Under the pieces are notes generated by a model. That model was given only the letters and a program-made list of their open reading frames with translations, searched no databases and was not told the DNA's origin. Both the position numbers and the translations under genes were made by a program. From positions 4,512,501-4,576,500 of the forward strand of contig CM024179.1 of the NCBI GenBank assembly GCA_013433145.1: DNA of 64,000 bases, in the 5' to 3' direction. This DNA comes from Ascaris suum (lineage: Eukaryota > Nematoda > Chromadorea > Rhabditida > Ascarididae). Positions 48,870 through 60,046 of the stretch are shown one piece after another. Position 1 is the first letter of the stretch; the number at the start of each line of letters is the position of its first letter.

Positions 48870-51800
48870 GTTTGTGCTGATGTGTCTGAATCCTTTTTCA
48901 ACACCGTATTGTCGTAGTAACGTTTTGCATTATGAGAGAATGCTACGGAGCATGCTATAGCAATGTTAAGTGTTGCCTTGATTACTGATGGATTTAGATG
49001 CTTTCGAGAAGCTGCAGCAGATTATTACTGTGCAAAACCTTCTGAGACTGATTCTGGCAGAGAGTTCGATGCCCATTAGGATGTCATCCAGTCGGGACTC
49101 TCAAATCTCATTCTGTTATCAAACAACAGTGGACTGAGTTCGATGTTTTCATTGCTCAGCGAGAACGGTAATACGTCGGTCGTTAGTAAAATGTGCGCGC
49201 TCTTTCTCTCTCCCTCTGTCTCTTCTGCACATACGTCTGGTAAAGCCTACATATGACCTTGCTGATGACATATGCAAGCGCGATGAAGATTCAGCATGGC
49301 ACTGGGCGTGCCCCAACCACTGAAAGACTATCAGTATTAGCGCACATCTGATGGCCACGTAGGGCGAGCGGAGGGAGGTGAAGATTTCTTTGAGGGTTGG
49401 CGCAAAGCGGATGGACTCGAACGAAAAAGTTCCGATTTGCTCCGAGGAAGACGGTCACATCCGAATTTTTGGACTTGGCTTTAATCGAACTTGCCTAGCT
49501 GCTGCTCCAAATAAATAAAGTTCGAGTTCCTTGCTGGAATGTTCCAGTCAAAAAATCACCCTCGCTGAGGTACGGCTAAGTGGGCAATCACAACGTTACT
49601 TTGGGATCACACTCTCACGCTTTGCTGAACACGGCTGCAAATAGGAAGTTGCAGTTTTTTTCATGCCTCGTTGAAATTTCGCTTCCCATCCTGTTGCGGT
49701 CATGTTATATGTCAACGTTTCTTCGAAGTGATCTATCTCGCTACCTATTTTTTCGTTCTTTCGGGGACTTTGGGTGGTCCTACTAACCCGTGTGAATTGA
49801 AACAGTATGCACTTCAGCACTTGGATAGAGCAAGAGCATACTACTGGCTCGAGTGGTATCTGGGAATCATGGACTGGGAAGTGCAAAGAGAGGGTGAAGG
49901 TGCAGGGACAAAGACAGTGGTTTCGGAAGCTTCATGGGAAATCGTCTGTGACTAAGCACGTGATTGTCTACAATCTCACAGCACTCCAAGCGGAAAAGTG
50001 GAGGATTTGAAATAGCGCGCGCACCTTTATCTAACCACCAAAGCGCGGTGAAACAAAATATGAGTTCCAGAGGTACCATCGACTCTACTTTCTGACCGAC
50101 CGTGCGGCTATACTCGTCGACTTCTCACGCAACAACTCCGCTGTTACTCAAAACCTACTTTTGTTTGATCATGAGAATCAGTCAGTAGACTGCGAGCTGG
50201 CAAGAGTGTGGTGTTTTGACGTTGATGATATGCTATTTCGCACTGATGATACTCTCATTCCAATCACAAGTGGACTTCTTCAATGTGTCACCGGGGTAAG
50301 ATGTTGCAAACTACTCAGAAGATGACACATTGCTCGTGATATATACCAGTGGGATAGTTTAGATGAAAAAATAAAATGATGAGACGAAATACCAGGACGG
50401 AGGAAAGGAAACAGCTGCTGAATTCGCATTTGCCCTGTTCAGCCGCTGAGTCGAGGAAGTTGCTTCCCGCAAGCACACAAATGCTTATTCAGTTCAACAA
50501 ATTTTTAAATTTCTTCCATATCAGGTTTGAGAAATGGATGAGACACTGCTCACTACTAGAGTACAGCTCTAGTCACCGCGGTTTTTTAAAATCAATTTTC
50601 TAAAACGTATGCCTCCGCTTTGGGGGAGGGGAAAGAGACAGGGGAGAGGGGGTGAGGAGAGGAAGGGTTATTGTAGACCCGTTCTCTGTTTTAGCAATGA
50701 ACGGGGCCATATTCAGCAATCCAGCAGCTGCTAATCATAATTCCGGCAATCGCGATTCCACGGCACACTTTAAGTGCCTTCCTTCGAGCAACGCTTGGCG
50801 TTCTGTTTGGGAAAAGTCACATGAGTGCATTGGTTTCGTCTTATCCCACTTATACCGTCAATATTTGTAATTCGTATATCTGTTGCTTTTGGTGCAGGAG
50901 GGAGGAAAGTATGGAGATCAATGTAGGATCGGAACTACTAGCATTTGATGTCTCAGTAAGGGCTCCAGTATGTTGTGGAGAAAATGGTAGAGTGCTTATC
51001 TCCGAGCAGTCAACGAAATCGTAGTGTACCATCAGACTCCATATTTTTCGCTTTTGACATTCGCTTGTAACTTTCGATGTGTTCGCGTTTACTTTAGCAA
51101 CTTTTAAGGTGTGACCACCTTTAAAAACCATGCTAACCTTTTCGTAAGAACGGTGATTGCTGTATGGACTCATTTGCAGCATATTTGCCATTACTGGGGC
51201 AACGAGACGGAACCAAACAAACTATAATGGCGCGGATGGTTCCTGCAAACCCTTTTGAAGGAATTGAAGAAAACGTACCACTTATAACGTTTAGCATGGA
51301 CGAACTATTGCATATAGCACAGAAGCAGCGCCTGCGGCTCGCCAACACAGACCCGCTCAACCAGTTACCCTGGACAAAAATATCGTTAGACGATACGCAC
51401 TATCCTCTGATCTATAAGTCGTCACTGATCTTCCTGTTTCGTCAAGAAAAGGTCAGAACAACAAAATTTTCTGCATTTACTGAAGCCAATTTTATTTCAT
51501 CGAATAAGGACGGTTCGAATCAAGCTTTACCCATTCTCAAGCACTGACATCCATCATGTCATGAGGTTATATGAGTTCATCACTCTCGCACTTTTAATTC
51601 CGTAGTGAGGGATATTTGTCTCAAATTTGAGACTGATGTCTGCATGCGATACTCACAAGGCTTTCGTCAAAGGCAGGATGAATGCAAATGAAGCATACGA
51701 GCGAACACTTCCTGAACATGCTCAACGCAAACAAGGAAAAATCTACACCAAGCAACCATATTCCAAGTCCCTTGGTCACTATGAAAAGATTCGCAGAATA

Positions 51801-53714
51801 TTATTGTCATAAATATCAGAAAAATGTCCAACTTCGTGAGGTGCTTATCATACTCTACATGCCACCTGTCAGCAGTCGTTGGTGAGTAGGAAATTCTTAC
51901 TAGGGCTCAAGGGATCAGGACTGCGTGAAGCCCCTAGAAAAATCTAGAATCCTCGGTGACGAATAAATATGCTAGGATTTTTTAAAATACCATCATTTGT
52001 TCCTGTTGCGACCCTTCTGAAGACGTCCTCTCCGTTATTATGAATATGCCATCTGCTACTGGGTTTTGTGTGTGCTTTGCAGGAATGTTTGAAACGTTTC
52101 AATTTCCCATTCCTATTGATTAACAGCTATTTCCCTGGTTCAGCCTAGCAACATGACGTTTTCCGCTCTTTCGGTACGTGGAAAATTTTCGGAACTTGCT
52201 TATGTACAAAGGTTCAAAGCCTTTGCTTTTTATCTTCCTTTTTTTCAGGGAGCAGATTGTCAAGTTCCTTGGTCTCAGCCAGAAATTCGCTCCAGTTGCA
52301 TTCCTACAGACATTTTCGTGACTTTTTCCTGACCCTTGCAAATAGTTGCCTCAGTCCATTCTGTTCTGATGGAGTATATAGACATTCGCTTATTATCGGT
52401 TCTTTCCAAAGCCGCGATAGAAAATAGAAATTCTTACTCATTTTCTCCGCTATACCAAACTCAAATATGGAAGTCCAACTTCAAAAGTTGCCGACAAAAC
52501 GATAACGCTTCAGCAAGGGCATTTCAGTTCTCTGGCGAATCATTTCTGCCTAACGCTGTTCTCGAGATTGACTTTGCTGGGGTGCTGGTCGATAAAAACA
52601 GTCATCCGCAGGCCAACTTCTGCTATGTGCGCAGCGACATAACGCTTTCTCATAAAGAATTACTCAGTTACTACAGTGTTGCACACCATGGCCCCCTTCT
52701 CATCGCCTATTGGTCATATCGGTCCGGAGCTCTGTCCGCATCCTACCCTCTTCGAATGCTATATGTCCTCGACTTGGATGCGCTCACATGGCGAGAGTTC
52801 AGGGAGCTGCGAGACATCGAGTACGTTCTCATTCGTTGTATTTCCTGATTTTTCTTTCTCAGTTTCATTGCCCTCTGTTTTTCCTAATTGGTTGGCATCC
52901 TCAGGGTGAACTTGCATCATTCACCATCCTCTAAAATGAATGCAATAGTTGTTTAAAATGTGATGAAGTTCCGCGTGATTGATGTTTACATAAGGGTTTC
53001 TCGGCAACTTCCCGGCGTCAGTATCGACCAGTGGAAGCAATCATGAATATAGATTTTTTTTCTGGTACCACGTCGAGAAGTCTTTGCAAGAGAAATGCTA
53101 AGATCGGAAGTTTTTTCTTCTGTTGTACAGTCCCATTCGGTTGCTACGAGGTGCAGACAACCACTTCGTAGGGCACATGGTATGTCAACACTGTATAAAA
53201 CGCTAATGGTCGTTCGGGAAATCTAGATTCGATCGTCCAGTAGGCGGCAATCCATATCGTTCTAAATGCTTTGTTCATTCATACTGCAGGAATACAGTGC
53301 CTTTTTGAAAATATCTTATACTTTCCCTGATAGGAACTTTACATGCAGGCGAGGTTTCTATGAAACAAAACATGCATTGTGTGAACGTCCAGTTGCCTTT
53401 GCTTCTATGTAACTTGGAAAGAGTGGTTTCCTTGCAGGGATGTGGATGCAAGATGGATAAGCATACTGCCCGGGTGCAGGATATTATCTCAACAACAACG
53501 TGGGAGTGAATGTGCAACGGTCTACAAAATCATCCATGCCAGCATGAGTGTTCCAAGATTGCAACACCTCGCCTTCTGGACAGTTGTGGAACTTATTAAA
53601 AGCTTAAAGCGCAGCTCTGAAGGAACTGCTACCAATGGAAATGGCAATACGTACAAATTACTTTTAACGGCTTACTATTACTCTCTAAACTGCTTGGCAA
53701 ATTTCGACATATAG
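48680..53714 (+). CDS. Large multi-exon gene, unrecognised protein (composite model)
   Basis: At least ten plus-strand segments in 5 kb look like exons of one large soluble protein; each is listed separately. Two groups are joined by phase-checked splices: 51606-51881 to 52249-52317, and 53131-53179 to 53290-53408 to 53438-53714. The predicted protein is mixed alpha/beta, without membrane spans, low-complexity tracts or repeats. I compared it from memory with large regulatory proteins and DNA polymerase subunits and saw no convincing match. Some neighbours change frame without a visible intron (near 51.68 and 52.33 kb). These are either very short introns I cannot place, or damage. The start of the gene is not found; the stop is probably TAG at 53712-53714. 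The alternative is that only part of this region is coding. Confidence 0.45.
49806..49893 (+). CDS. Exon candidate of the 48.7-53.7 kb gene
   Basis: After GAATTGAAACAG the frame reads YALQHLDRARAYYWLEWYL and GIMDWEVQRE before a GTGAAG donor. The donor is weak, so the 3' boundary is provisional. Confidence 0.35.
50071..50295 (+). CDS. Exon of the 48.7-53.7 kb gene
   Basis: Exactly 75 codons lie between TGAGTTCCAG and a consensus GTAAGA donor, phase 0 at both ends. The text includes HRLYFLTDRAAILVDFS and ELARVWCFDVDDMLF, and ends LIPITSGLLQCVTG. It has no ATG at its start, as expected for an internal exon. Confidence 0.48.
51180..51547 (+). CDS. Exon of the 48.7-53.7 kb gene
   Basis: The segment follows GGACTCATTTGCAG. 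It reads LPLLGQRDGTKQTIMARMVP, VPLITFSMDELLHIAQKQR and TKISLDDTHYPLIYKSS. The exon may end at AAG-GTCAGA (51451) or run to the TGA at 51545-51547; the text after 51451 is less protein-like. Confidence 0.45.
51606..51881 (+). CDS. Exon of the 48.7-53.7 kb gene with an internal frame change
   Basis: After TTAATTCCGTAG it reads RDICLKFETDVCMRYSQGF. From about 51680 the protein-like register is shifted by one base, reading MKHTSEHFLNMLNANKEK, then MKRFAEYYCHKYQKNVQLRE and VLIILYMPPVSS. The exon ends in phase 2 at a strong donor (GTTG then GTGAGT), which joins the next exon in register. Confidence 0.45.
52249..52317 (+). CDS. Exon of the 48.7-53.7 kb gene
   Basis: After a long pyrimidine tract and TTTTTTTCAG, the exon completes a Trp codon split from the previous exon and reads EQIVKFLGLSQKFAPVAFLQ. 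Without a further intron the frame meets TGA at 52318-52320, so a donor at GTGACT is likely. Confidence 0.45.
52336..52848 (+). CDS. Exon of the 48.7-53.7 kb gene (longest open frame in the window)
   Basis: With 170 codons this is the longest open frame here. The text includes MEYIDIRLLSVLSKAAIE, VLEIDFAGVLVDKNSHPQA, HKELLSYYSVAHHGPLLIA and YPLRMLYVLDLDALTWREF. The last codons before the stop may be intronic. The entry point is uncertain because the previous exon is in another frame. Confidence 0.48.
   Translation: MQIVASVHSVLMEYIDIRLLSVLSKAAIENRNSYSFSPLYQTQIWKSNFKSCRQNDNASARAFQFSGESFLPNAVLEIDFAGVLVDKNSHPQANFCYVRSDITLSHKELLSYYSVAHHGPLLIAYWSYRSGALSASYPLRMLYVLDLDALTWREFRELRDIEYVLIRCIS
53131..53179 (+). 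CDS. Short exon of the 48.7-53.7 kb gene
   Basis: A 49-base exon between TTCTGTTGTACAG and ATG-GTATGT. It reads PIRLLRGADNHFVGHM and joins the next exon in phase 0. Confidence 0.45.
53290..53408 (+). CDS. Exon of the 48.7-53.7 kb gene
   Basis: After TTCATACTGCAG it reads EYSAFLKISYTFPDRNFTC and RRGFYETKHALCERPVAFAS. It ends in phase 2 at TAT-GTAACT. The next in-phase acceptor lies only 29 bases downstream. Confidence 0.48.
53438..53714 (+). CDS. Probable last exon of the 48.7-53.7 kb gene
   Basis: After TGGTTTCCTTGCAG the frame continues in register with the exon ending at 53408, reading DVDARWISILPGCRILSQQ, then IIHASMSVPRLQHLAFWTVV and ELIKSLKRSS to TAG at 53712-53714. The final 30 residues are less conserved-looking. 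Confidence 0.45.
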
Positions 53715-53937
53715 CTATCACTTGACGAGTATTCATGGCACAAATATAAAGTTCAAATTGCTCTATGTATTTTTTTCTGCAACATTTCTTAGCCAGTATG
53801 AATGTGCGTGAGGAAACGTCGTCTCATATGTTCCCTGCAATTCAGATTACCTGAGCAAGCGGTTGGGTAAGCGTATAACAATTCATTACCCTATAAATCA
53901 GTGGACTGCAAAAGTACTCGTTAGAGGATTCATTTCT

Positions 53938-54137
53938 GCCACCCACTTGTGTGGTTGCAAAGCACAGCTCATTACAAGGTCTATGACATCCACAGAACAC
54001 ATCGGTCGGAATACGATTGCAACGGGGAGTCATCGTATGACATCAATGAAGCCCTCAAACTTCATCCTCAAACTTGTCGGCTCTTTTGTGACTCATTGAC
54101 AGACTGCTCTGATAGCGCTGGCTTGCTGCCTGTTTGA
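53938..54137 (+). CDS. Possible further exon, unknown protein
   Basis: One plus-strand frame reads HPLVWLQSTAHYKVYDIHRT, then SYDINEALKLHPQTCRLF, to TGA at 54135-54137. Two other plus frames are also open here, and no good acceptor immediately precedes this register. It may be a downstream alternative end of the 48.7-53.7 kb gene. Confidence 0.23.
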
Positions 54138-55006
54138 ATGCTGGGGTAAGAGGGCTCCTTAGATGAGGTTTTAACTGTGGGTTGCACTTCACGGTTCAAC
54201 TGTAACAGCTTAAAAGGCCACTGCTTCCACGCATTGTTGCGTGTGATCAAGACTGCTCTTGCGCCCAGCAAAGAGGTGCTAGAACTGCGCCTTGATTGCG
54301 AGAGCTTGAATGTGAATGTGAAAACCACCTATCCTCGCTAACACAAATACGCCAATGTTCTGCTTATCGTAAAGCTGAAAATCCGGTTAATTCAAATAGC
54401 GCAGTGAAGGTATATGTAGTAGAAGCAATCGAATTCAGGCACCCAAACTCTCTAATGAAGAGAAACGAATTGGTCTTACTACCTGAATTTCTTGAGTAAA
54501 TTCATATTTTTTTAATTTCTCCCCCTCATCTTCACACTTCCCGCCCCCTATCCTTTTTCCTTTTCTTGTCGTTCTGCCGTTCATTTTTTTTTCAAAAAAG
54601 CTATCCATTGTCGTTCCCCGATGAGGTTTCTTACATTGCGCTCATAATTATCTATGTTTTTAACGTGCCGACGTCACTGTTAATTAGCTCTGGCTTAGAA
54701 ATACTAGCCAGTTTACTCACTCCCCCAGCCAGCTGCACTGAAACCTTTTTTCGAAGAAAAGAGGACGGGATGTGTATTCACCTCCCCACGCAAAGAAAAT
54801 GGCGCGTAGTTTGGGGTCACTTTTCTCGCGACCGATTCCATAAATCCTCCATGAATCCAACAAAAACACGTCGAACAAAGGATGTGAAGAAGTTTTCGAA
54901 ACTGATTTCTTCGAATGAACGCAGCCACAGGGTCCGACAAATTAGGAACATATTTTAATTGCTTCTTAAATCTTGCACTTAATTTGCGCCATGACAAACA
55001 TTCTAA

Positions 55007-55216
55007 GTTCATTCAGAACCCTTCAAGCAAAAAAGTTTGCATAATGAAGCAGCAGGCGTTTTCACACACCTTGAAGAAAAAAATTCCATCCATGTTGAAG
55101 GAATCAAACTGGAAATTTTATCGCTCTATGAAAAATTTAAATCGAAGTGGCTCATCTCCGAGACAAAGATTAAATATGACATCAAACACATTCCACAACG
55201 CATCAAAGCAGCGTGA
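55007..55216 (+). CDS. Candidate exon, lysine-rich
   Basis: Open from just after TAA at 55004 to TGA at 55214-55216. It encodes about 69 residues including NSIHVEGIKLEILSLYEKF and SKWLISETKIKYDIKHIPQ. A longer ATG frame (54915-55280) covers the same DNA but its text is less regular. No family recognised. Confidence 0.28.
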   Translation, partial: VHSEPFKQKSLHNEAAGVFTHLEEKNSIHVEGIKLEILSLYEKFKSKWLISETKIKYDIKHIPQRIKAA

Positions 55217-55246
55217 CCGAATCGAAGTTCAGTGCATTTTCACAAA

Positions 55247-55305
55247 TGCTGACGTTTTTAGCGCCAAGCATCACCGATAAAACTATTTCGGTGCTGACGT
55301 TTTTA
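55247..55305. repeat. 14-bp direct repeat, 45 bp apart
   Basis: TGCTGACGTTTTTA occurs at 55247-55260 and again at 55292-55305. The intervening DNA is not repeated. Confidence 0.8.
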
Positions 55306-55786
55306 TATAATCCAAAATTTGAACTCCGATCGCCATTCAGTTTCAACGGTTAACTCGTGTTGAACGCTATTCGCCGTGACAGTGAGGCGGTCGAGAACAA
55401 TGCATAATCGCCACCAAATTTGGGAAAATTATACTTCCATCCCTCATGACATGGAAATATGATGTTAGAGGAAGCGAAAATTTTGAAGTGCCCTTTGACG
55501 CTTACCAACCGGCAATCTCTTTGACCACGCTTGGCACCTACACAGGTACCATTAAAAATGCATGCTGTTATTGTGGCCAGAGTAAGGCTATCCTGCCGAA
55601 GGTCTCAAGAACTTTATCTCGCCCTCTAGCGCTAATTGGGCCTTATCCTTTGGGATATGTTTGCATACTTGGGCAGTCCTTCTCCCCTCTTCCTTCACTA
55701 ACTCGAGCTTCTAAATAGGAAGGTCAAAAAATTCAATAAGTCGTAACTAGCAAACAGTCACTCTGCGCATCAATGAAGTAAGCAGT

Positions 55787-56182
55787 ATGGATACATTTGC
55801 CGCAACTGAATACTCATGTATTTACACAATTACCGACGACAGACACAAAATAAAAATTATGAGGATAGCGCGAAGTAAGCGATGTGGAAATTCTAAGAGT
55901 AAGGGGATTAGACGAGTAATAAATTGTGATAGCCCCTTTAGGCGTCTAAAAAATAGGGCGCGTTTATTAAACATTTTGACGACAGGAAAAATCCAACGGC
56001 TGCAAACTGTCGCTAATATGCGATCTGAACATGAGAAGACGCTGTGCATTCCAATTCAATACGCAGTGGGTAGTGTACCTTCAAAAATTGTACATTTTTT
56101 GCTGTGGATAAACATGGATTCGAAAAACTCATCCTCAATCAATGTATTGCAATTAAGGCATTTCACGAAGACAAATTTTTAA
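55787..56182 (+). CDS. 131-codon open frame of uncertain reality
   Basis: ATG-initiated, basic in its first half (MRIARSKRCGNSKSKGIRR) and ending in TAA. No domain, no signal and no splice sites. Several frames of this length are expected by chance. Confidence 0.17.
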   Translation: MDTFAATEYSCIYTITDDRHKIKIMRIARSKRCGNSKSKGIRRVINCDSPFRRLKNRARLLNILTTGKIQRLQTVANMRSEHEKTLCIPIQYAVGSVPSKIVHFLLWINMDSKNSSSINVLQLRHFTKTNF

Positions 56183-57847
56183 AAATCCAGCAATTCACAG
56201 TAAAATGATGAGGTTTTCCTCACGGACTGAAAAGTGAGCTCTACAGAACTCTCCGCAAGGAACGTTCAAAGCGGGATTCTAATTCAGGCCAACGTGCTAA
56301 TGAAACTGGATTGCACGCATCCAAAATTGACACAAAATTATCCTTCACTTCCGACCAAGCACATGTTCCAAGTCGGCCATATAGAAAGAAAGTTTAGAAT
56401 TCCAGATAAAATTCCTATATGAAAAAAAACTTTTCTGGATGGCCAGTCATTCCACATCTCCGATGAAAGCATTCCATGCGCTTCTAATTTCCTACAAAAT
56501 CTAAAGATATGCAATGAAGCCAAAACCTCCCACCTATGGTGATTTCCCTAAAAAGTTCAGGAAAACCTGATCCGATGCGATAAAAACTTCCGCATTTGCA
56601 ACATTCGCATCCACACCCGTATCAATAAAACACCGATGCCAACATGAAGAAAAAAAACTAATGACTAAAAAGACGAAGAGGAAATACTATTTAATGAAAT
56701 TATACACGAGCTGATGATAAAACTGATGATTAGCCTTCATATTGGTCACGATGTGCCGTTAACCGTTCTGTTCACCAAGAAACACATCGTTGTTGTCACC
56801 GACATATAAAGACCTGCAAATATGTGCTATTTTCTGATTTTATCACTGCAATGCATTCAAGTGACCCGCAGGAATTTTCGTCCTTCTTTTGGATTCAAGT
56901 GGCCAGTTATGCATAGTTAAATGAAATTCTATTCACCACAAGTTATGTATGGTCGCTAGTGCAACCGCGAAATGATCTAGCTATTTGCCATAAGCAAGCA
57001 GTTATAAGAATCGAAGTGAAAACGAACCAAGTAAGAGGAAAGCCGTTCCAGTCGACACAAAGAAATGCAGTCGAAAAGCAGAGAAAAATGAATCCACACA
57101 ATCGTTTGTATTAACAGATCGCAACGCTGACATTTGTTTCTTTTTGCATTCCTCCAGAGATGTGCATTCCTGCAAGACTCAACTCTTACCTGTAGGCACT
57201 GAAATCTTCCGATGTAAACAGCGTAGTTAAAAAGCGCTACTGCCAACAGGTTTCAGCATAAGGTGATCTGACATGATGGGAGAAGAAGCACTCATAGGTC
57301 AGTACTTTCAATGAAAAAAACCTGAAGAGACCAAAAAAATCTGCAATACATGTGGGGCCTAGCCGTCATATGCATGCACCAGCTGCACCCTCATGCACTA
57401 CTGAATCTCAGTAGATACCACGGCGAAGCAGCTGTGAGAAATTTGAGTAGAATCACGCACGCACATTCGAGGAAACTAAAGTTTCCCTAAGTCAGTGCAC
57501 TATGGATTACGGGCGAACGCGAAAGAGACAAACAGTCAATCTAGATTTCCTATTTCTGGAATACATAAGACTCGAAACCCGAATGATTTGCAAAACTTTG
57601 CCGATTCTTTAGAGGCGTTGAGTGAAAAAACGCAAAAGCTTAAGTCATGCCTTGAAATTGATGCGTTGATTTGATGAAATTGTCTCATGCAATACGAAAT
57701 CGGACCCGACGACTGAGTGAGGAAAAAGGCTGACGCATCACAGAGATTTATTTTTCGTCAAAAAAGGCAATATCATTAGATGAGGTGCCATAGGTAACGA
57801 TTCATAAGCAGAAGTGGGAACCTGGAGGAAGTTATGGTCACCTCGAC
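56183..57847. other. No supported gene
   Basis: Short frames only; a long A-rich run near 56640-56660. Nothing to call. Confidence 0.5.
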
Positions 57848-58489
57848 CATACCAAAGCATCTGAGCCGCCCTAATGAAACCTTTTCGATTTATTTGCTTT
57901 TTCGTCCTTTGCTGTTTCCGCTGCAGGGGTACTTCCAACATCTTCAACCTCATAGAATTTACCTCTGTGATTGACTTCAACAGTTAAGCAAATCACCTTA
58001 ATTTCAAGAATTCAACTTCTCTTCCCTCACCTCACCGTGACATGCGGTCAACCCATTGCAACTCGTTATTTCTTATGCAGCAAAAACTTCTAACTTGAAG
58101 AAAGAATTCTCAAAAAAAGACAGCAATCGGGAATATACTGTAATAAGCAAATTAGCTCGCTCATGCAACAACGTTAGTACCCGGCCAATTTTGGAATCAC
58201 TTCCTCGTCAAGGTTGCTGATTCCTACGGCACAAATATAGTAGAGATCACTATGTCACTTTTGATGCTATAAACATCCTCCAACTGCAGATGAGCCAAAG
58301 GATATGGAAAGCCACTGACCCATTTTTTGTTCACTTGGTTTGCATAGGTTGAGTAGTGCTCATATGCTGTTTCATCAAGAGTTGGCAAATATCGGCTGAA
58401 ACGAATATGCTCGCACGACGATGCCGACTGACGGCTACAACATGACCATGGCAGATGACCATATCCTCTAAAACGCTTCGTACACAGCC
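57848..58489 (-). CDS. Minus-strand exon candidates, unknown protein
   Basis: The upstream part (58224-58489) is open for about 88 codons without ATG. It reads CEHIRFSRYLPTLDETAYEH, then NKKWVSGFPYPLAHLQLED and VYSIKSDIVISTIF. The downstream part (57848-57960) reads HRGKFYEVEDVGSTPAAETA and ends in a basic tail before TAG at 57848-57850. The order fits the C-terminal half of one protein, but no consensus splice pair joins them. An overlapping frame at 57738-57980 is less protein-like. Family unknown. Confidence 0.28.
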
Positions 58490-58542
58490 TTTATGTGATA
58501 GGTTCTTTTATAAACAACATTGTAACCATTTGATAAGTGCAG

Positions 58543-58617
58543 CTTGGCCAACTAATTTTTCACCTTTCCTATGCTTTAAATAATCAACTTGAGAAGCACA
58601 TAAAAGCGGCTCGCAAG
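58543..58617 (+). CDS. Candidate 25-codon exon
   Basis: Between TGATAAGTGCAG and AAG-GTAACA, phase 0 at both ends, reading LGQLIFHLSYALNNQLEKH and IKAARK. The frame stays open to 58761 if the donor is not used. No family recognised. Confidence 0.23.
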
Positions 58618-58761
58618 GTAACAGCTTCTGCACTTGAACCGAACAGGCCGGTGGTGGTAGAAGCGTCCAGAAACAATGACAAAACACCCTATTTGGCTTT
58701 TCTACTAAGCCAGCGAGCTGTACAAATATTCAGCAAAAAATCGCTCTCGGCCAACACCTGA

Positions 58762-60046
58762 TCAGAATTAGAACGAGTAGCAAAATCTGACCTGTGGCGC
58801 GCACTTCAGTGTAAGTGATCATGAAAAAAAATTCTGCTGCAACGAAAGTGGCGAATGGAGGTGAGAAGAATTAGTACGTATCTAATACCTGCGCATTCGA
58901 TAATCTCCGTATTCAAGTGCAAAAATGACACTCAGGAATGTTTACTGAGATAGTATAAACTCTGAGGCATATGATTGAGCACACTGTCGCTAGCGCGCAG
59001 GCATATGAGCAGGTCGTCTCATTGAAGAACTCGAAGAAAGCGATCAGCTGTTTGTCACATGGACTAACCAGCTAATCCAAGCATTGAACAAAAAGGCAAC
59101 GACTGATTATCCTCACTCATCGTACAAATAAGCTGAGTACGCTTGCAAAGTTACGGAAACGAAACAAGACCTCTCTAGATTACTGGCACGTATTTACAAT
59201 ATAAGACTTTATTGATCACAATGCCTTGCGCTCATCATTTTCGTATCCAAAAACCTTAAATCAAAAGAGCATTATCCGCGAGAAACAGGACCGTTCCGCT
59301 GCACTTTCAACTATACCCACCAAGTTTCATATAAGTGGTGTGGATTCTTTCTGTTCTTTTCTTCAATCTGACTATACGTTTCACTAGTTCACCAGCACTT
59401 CATCGCAGATTCAACATTACATATTCTAACGACATCTTAGTGATGAAATTCTCAACATAAAGATACCATCAATATCTTCGCTGTCCCGTTCAACGAAAGA
59501 AGTGGAAAAAAGTTAATGATGCCGTTCACATGGCTACAATAATATAGCGCTTTTGGGGAAACCTCAAATATAAGTATTTGGGAAGTACATTTACTGAAAT
59601 CACAATAAATTCCTAGGCGACAAATTATTTTCTGTCGCCTATAGAAGCTCTCATGAGAGAGTGAAAAAAAAGACTCCAAATAAAACCTCCAGCTGTTACT
59701 CTGCAATCGCCATATTCAACTTCCGCTAAAACAAGCGCCTAGACTGCCATGTTATAGATTTTGTGTGTGATTCAAAGCTGTTTTCCTGTGCAAATAGTAC
59801 ACAAGATACCCCTCCAGCACATTTCGCTAGCATGACTGTGGTCGTATTTGGTCAGTGTGCACCTTCACTCAGCCTCATTGCCACACTTACACCACTTGCA
59901 TCTTATGAATGTTTTATTTTGAGTACTTTCCTTCATTTTCATCAGAACATTCAGTTCTTCACAGCGTTCAATTGTCTCCTTTTTTCCGCTCTTCGACTAT
60001 CATCTTTTTTGAGCACTGAACATCTTCTCCAACAAATATTACTCAC
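58762..60046. other. No firmly supported gene
   Basis: This lies downstream of the tetraspanin-like exons on the minus strand and should hold the rest of that gene. A minus-strand stretch near 59.79-59.87 kb contains RPQSC followed by a stop, faintly recalling the second cysteine motif of tetraspanins. This is too weak to call. Confidence 0.35.

Noticed and set aside
54566..55012. Open frames of 130 (plus) and 99 (minus) codons
   Set aside because: They overlap on opposite strands and neither shows a motif or supported splice site.
59788..59890. Second cysteine motif of the tetraspanin loop
   Set aside because: RPQSC followed directly by a stop is only faintly similar to the expected PxSCC pattern, and no phase-consistent acceptor was found.
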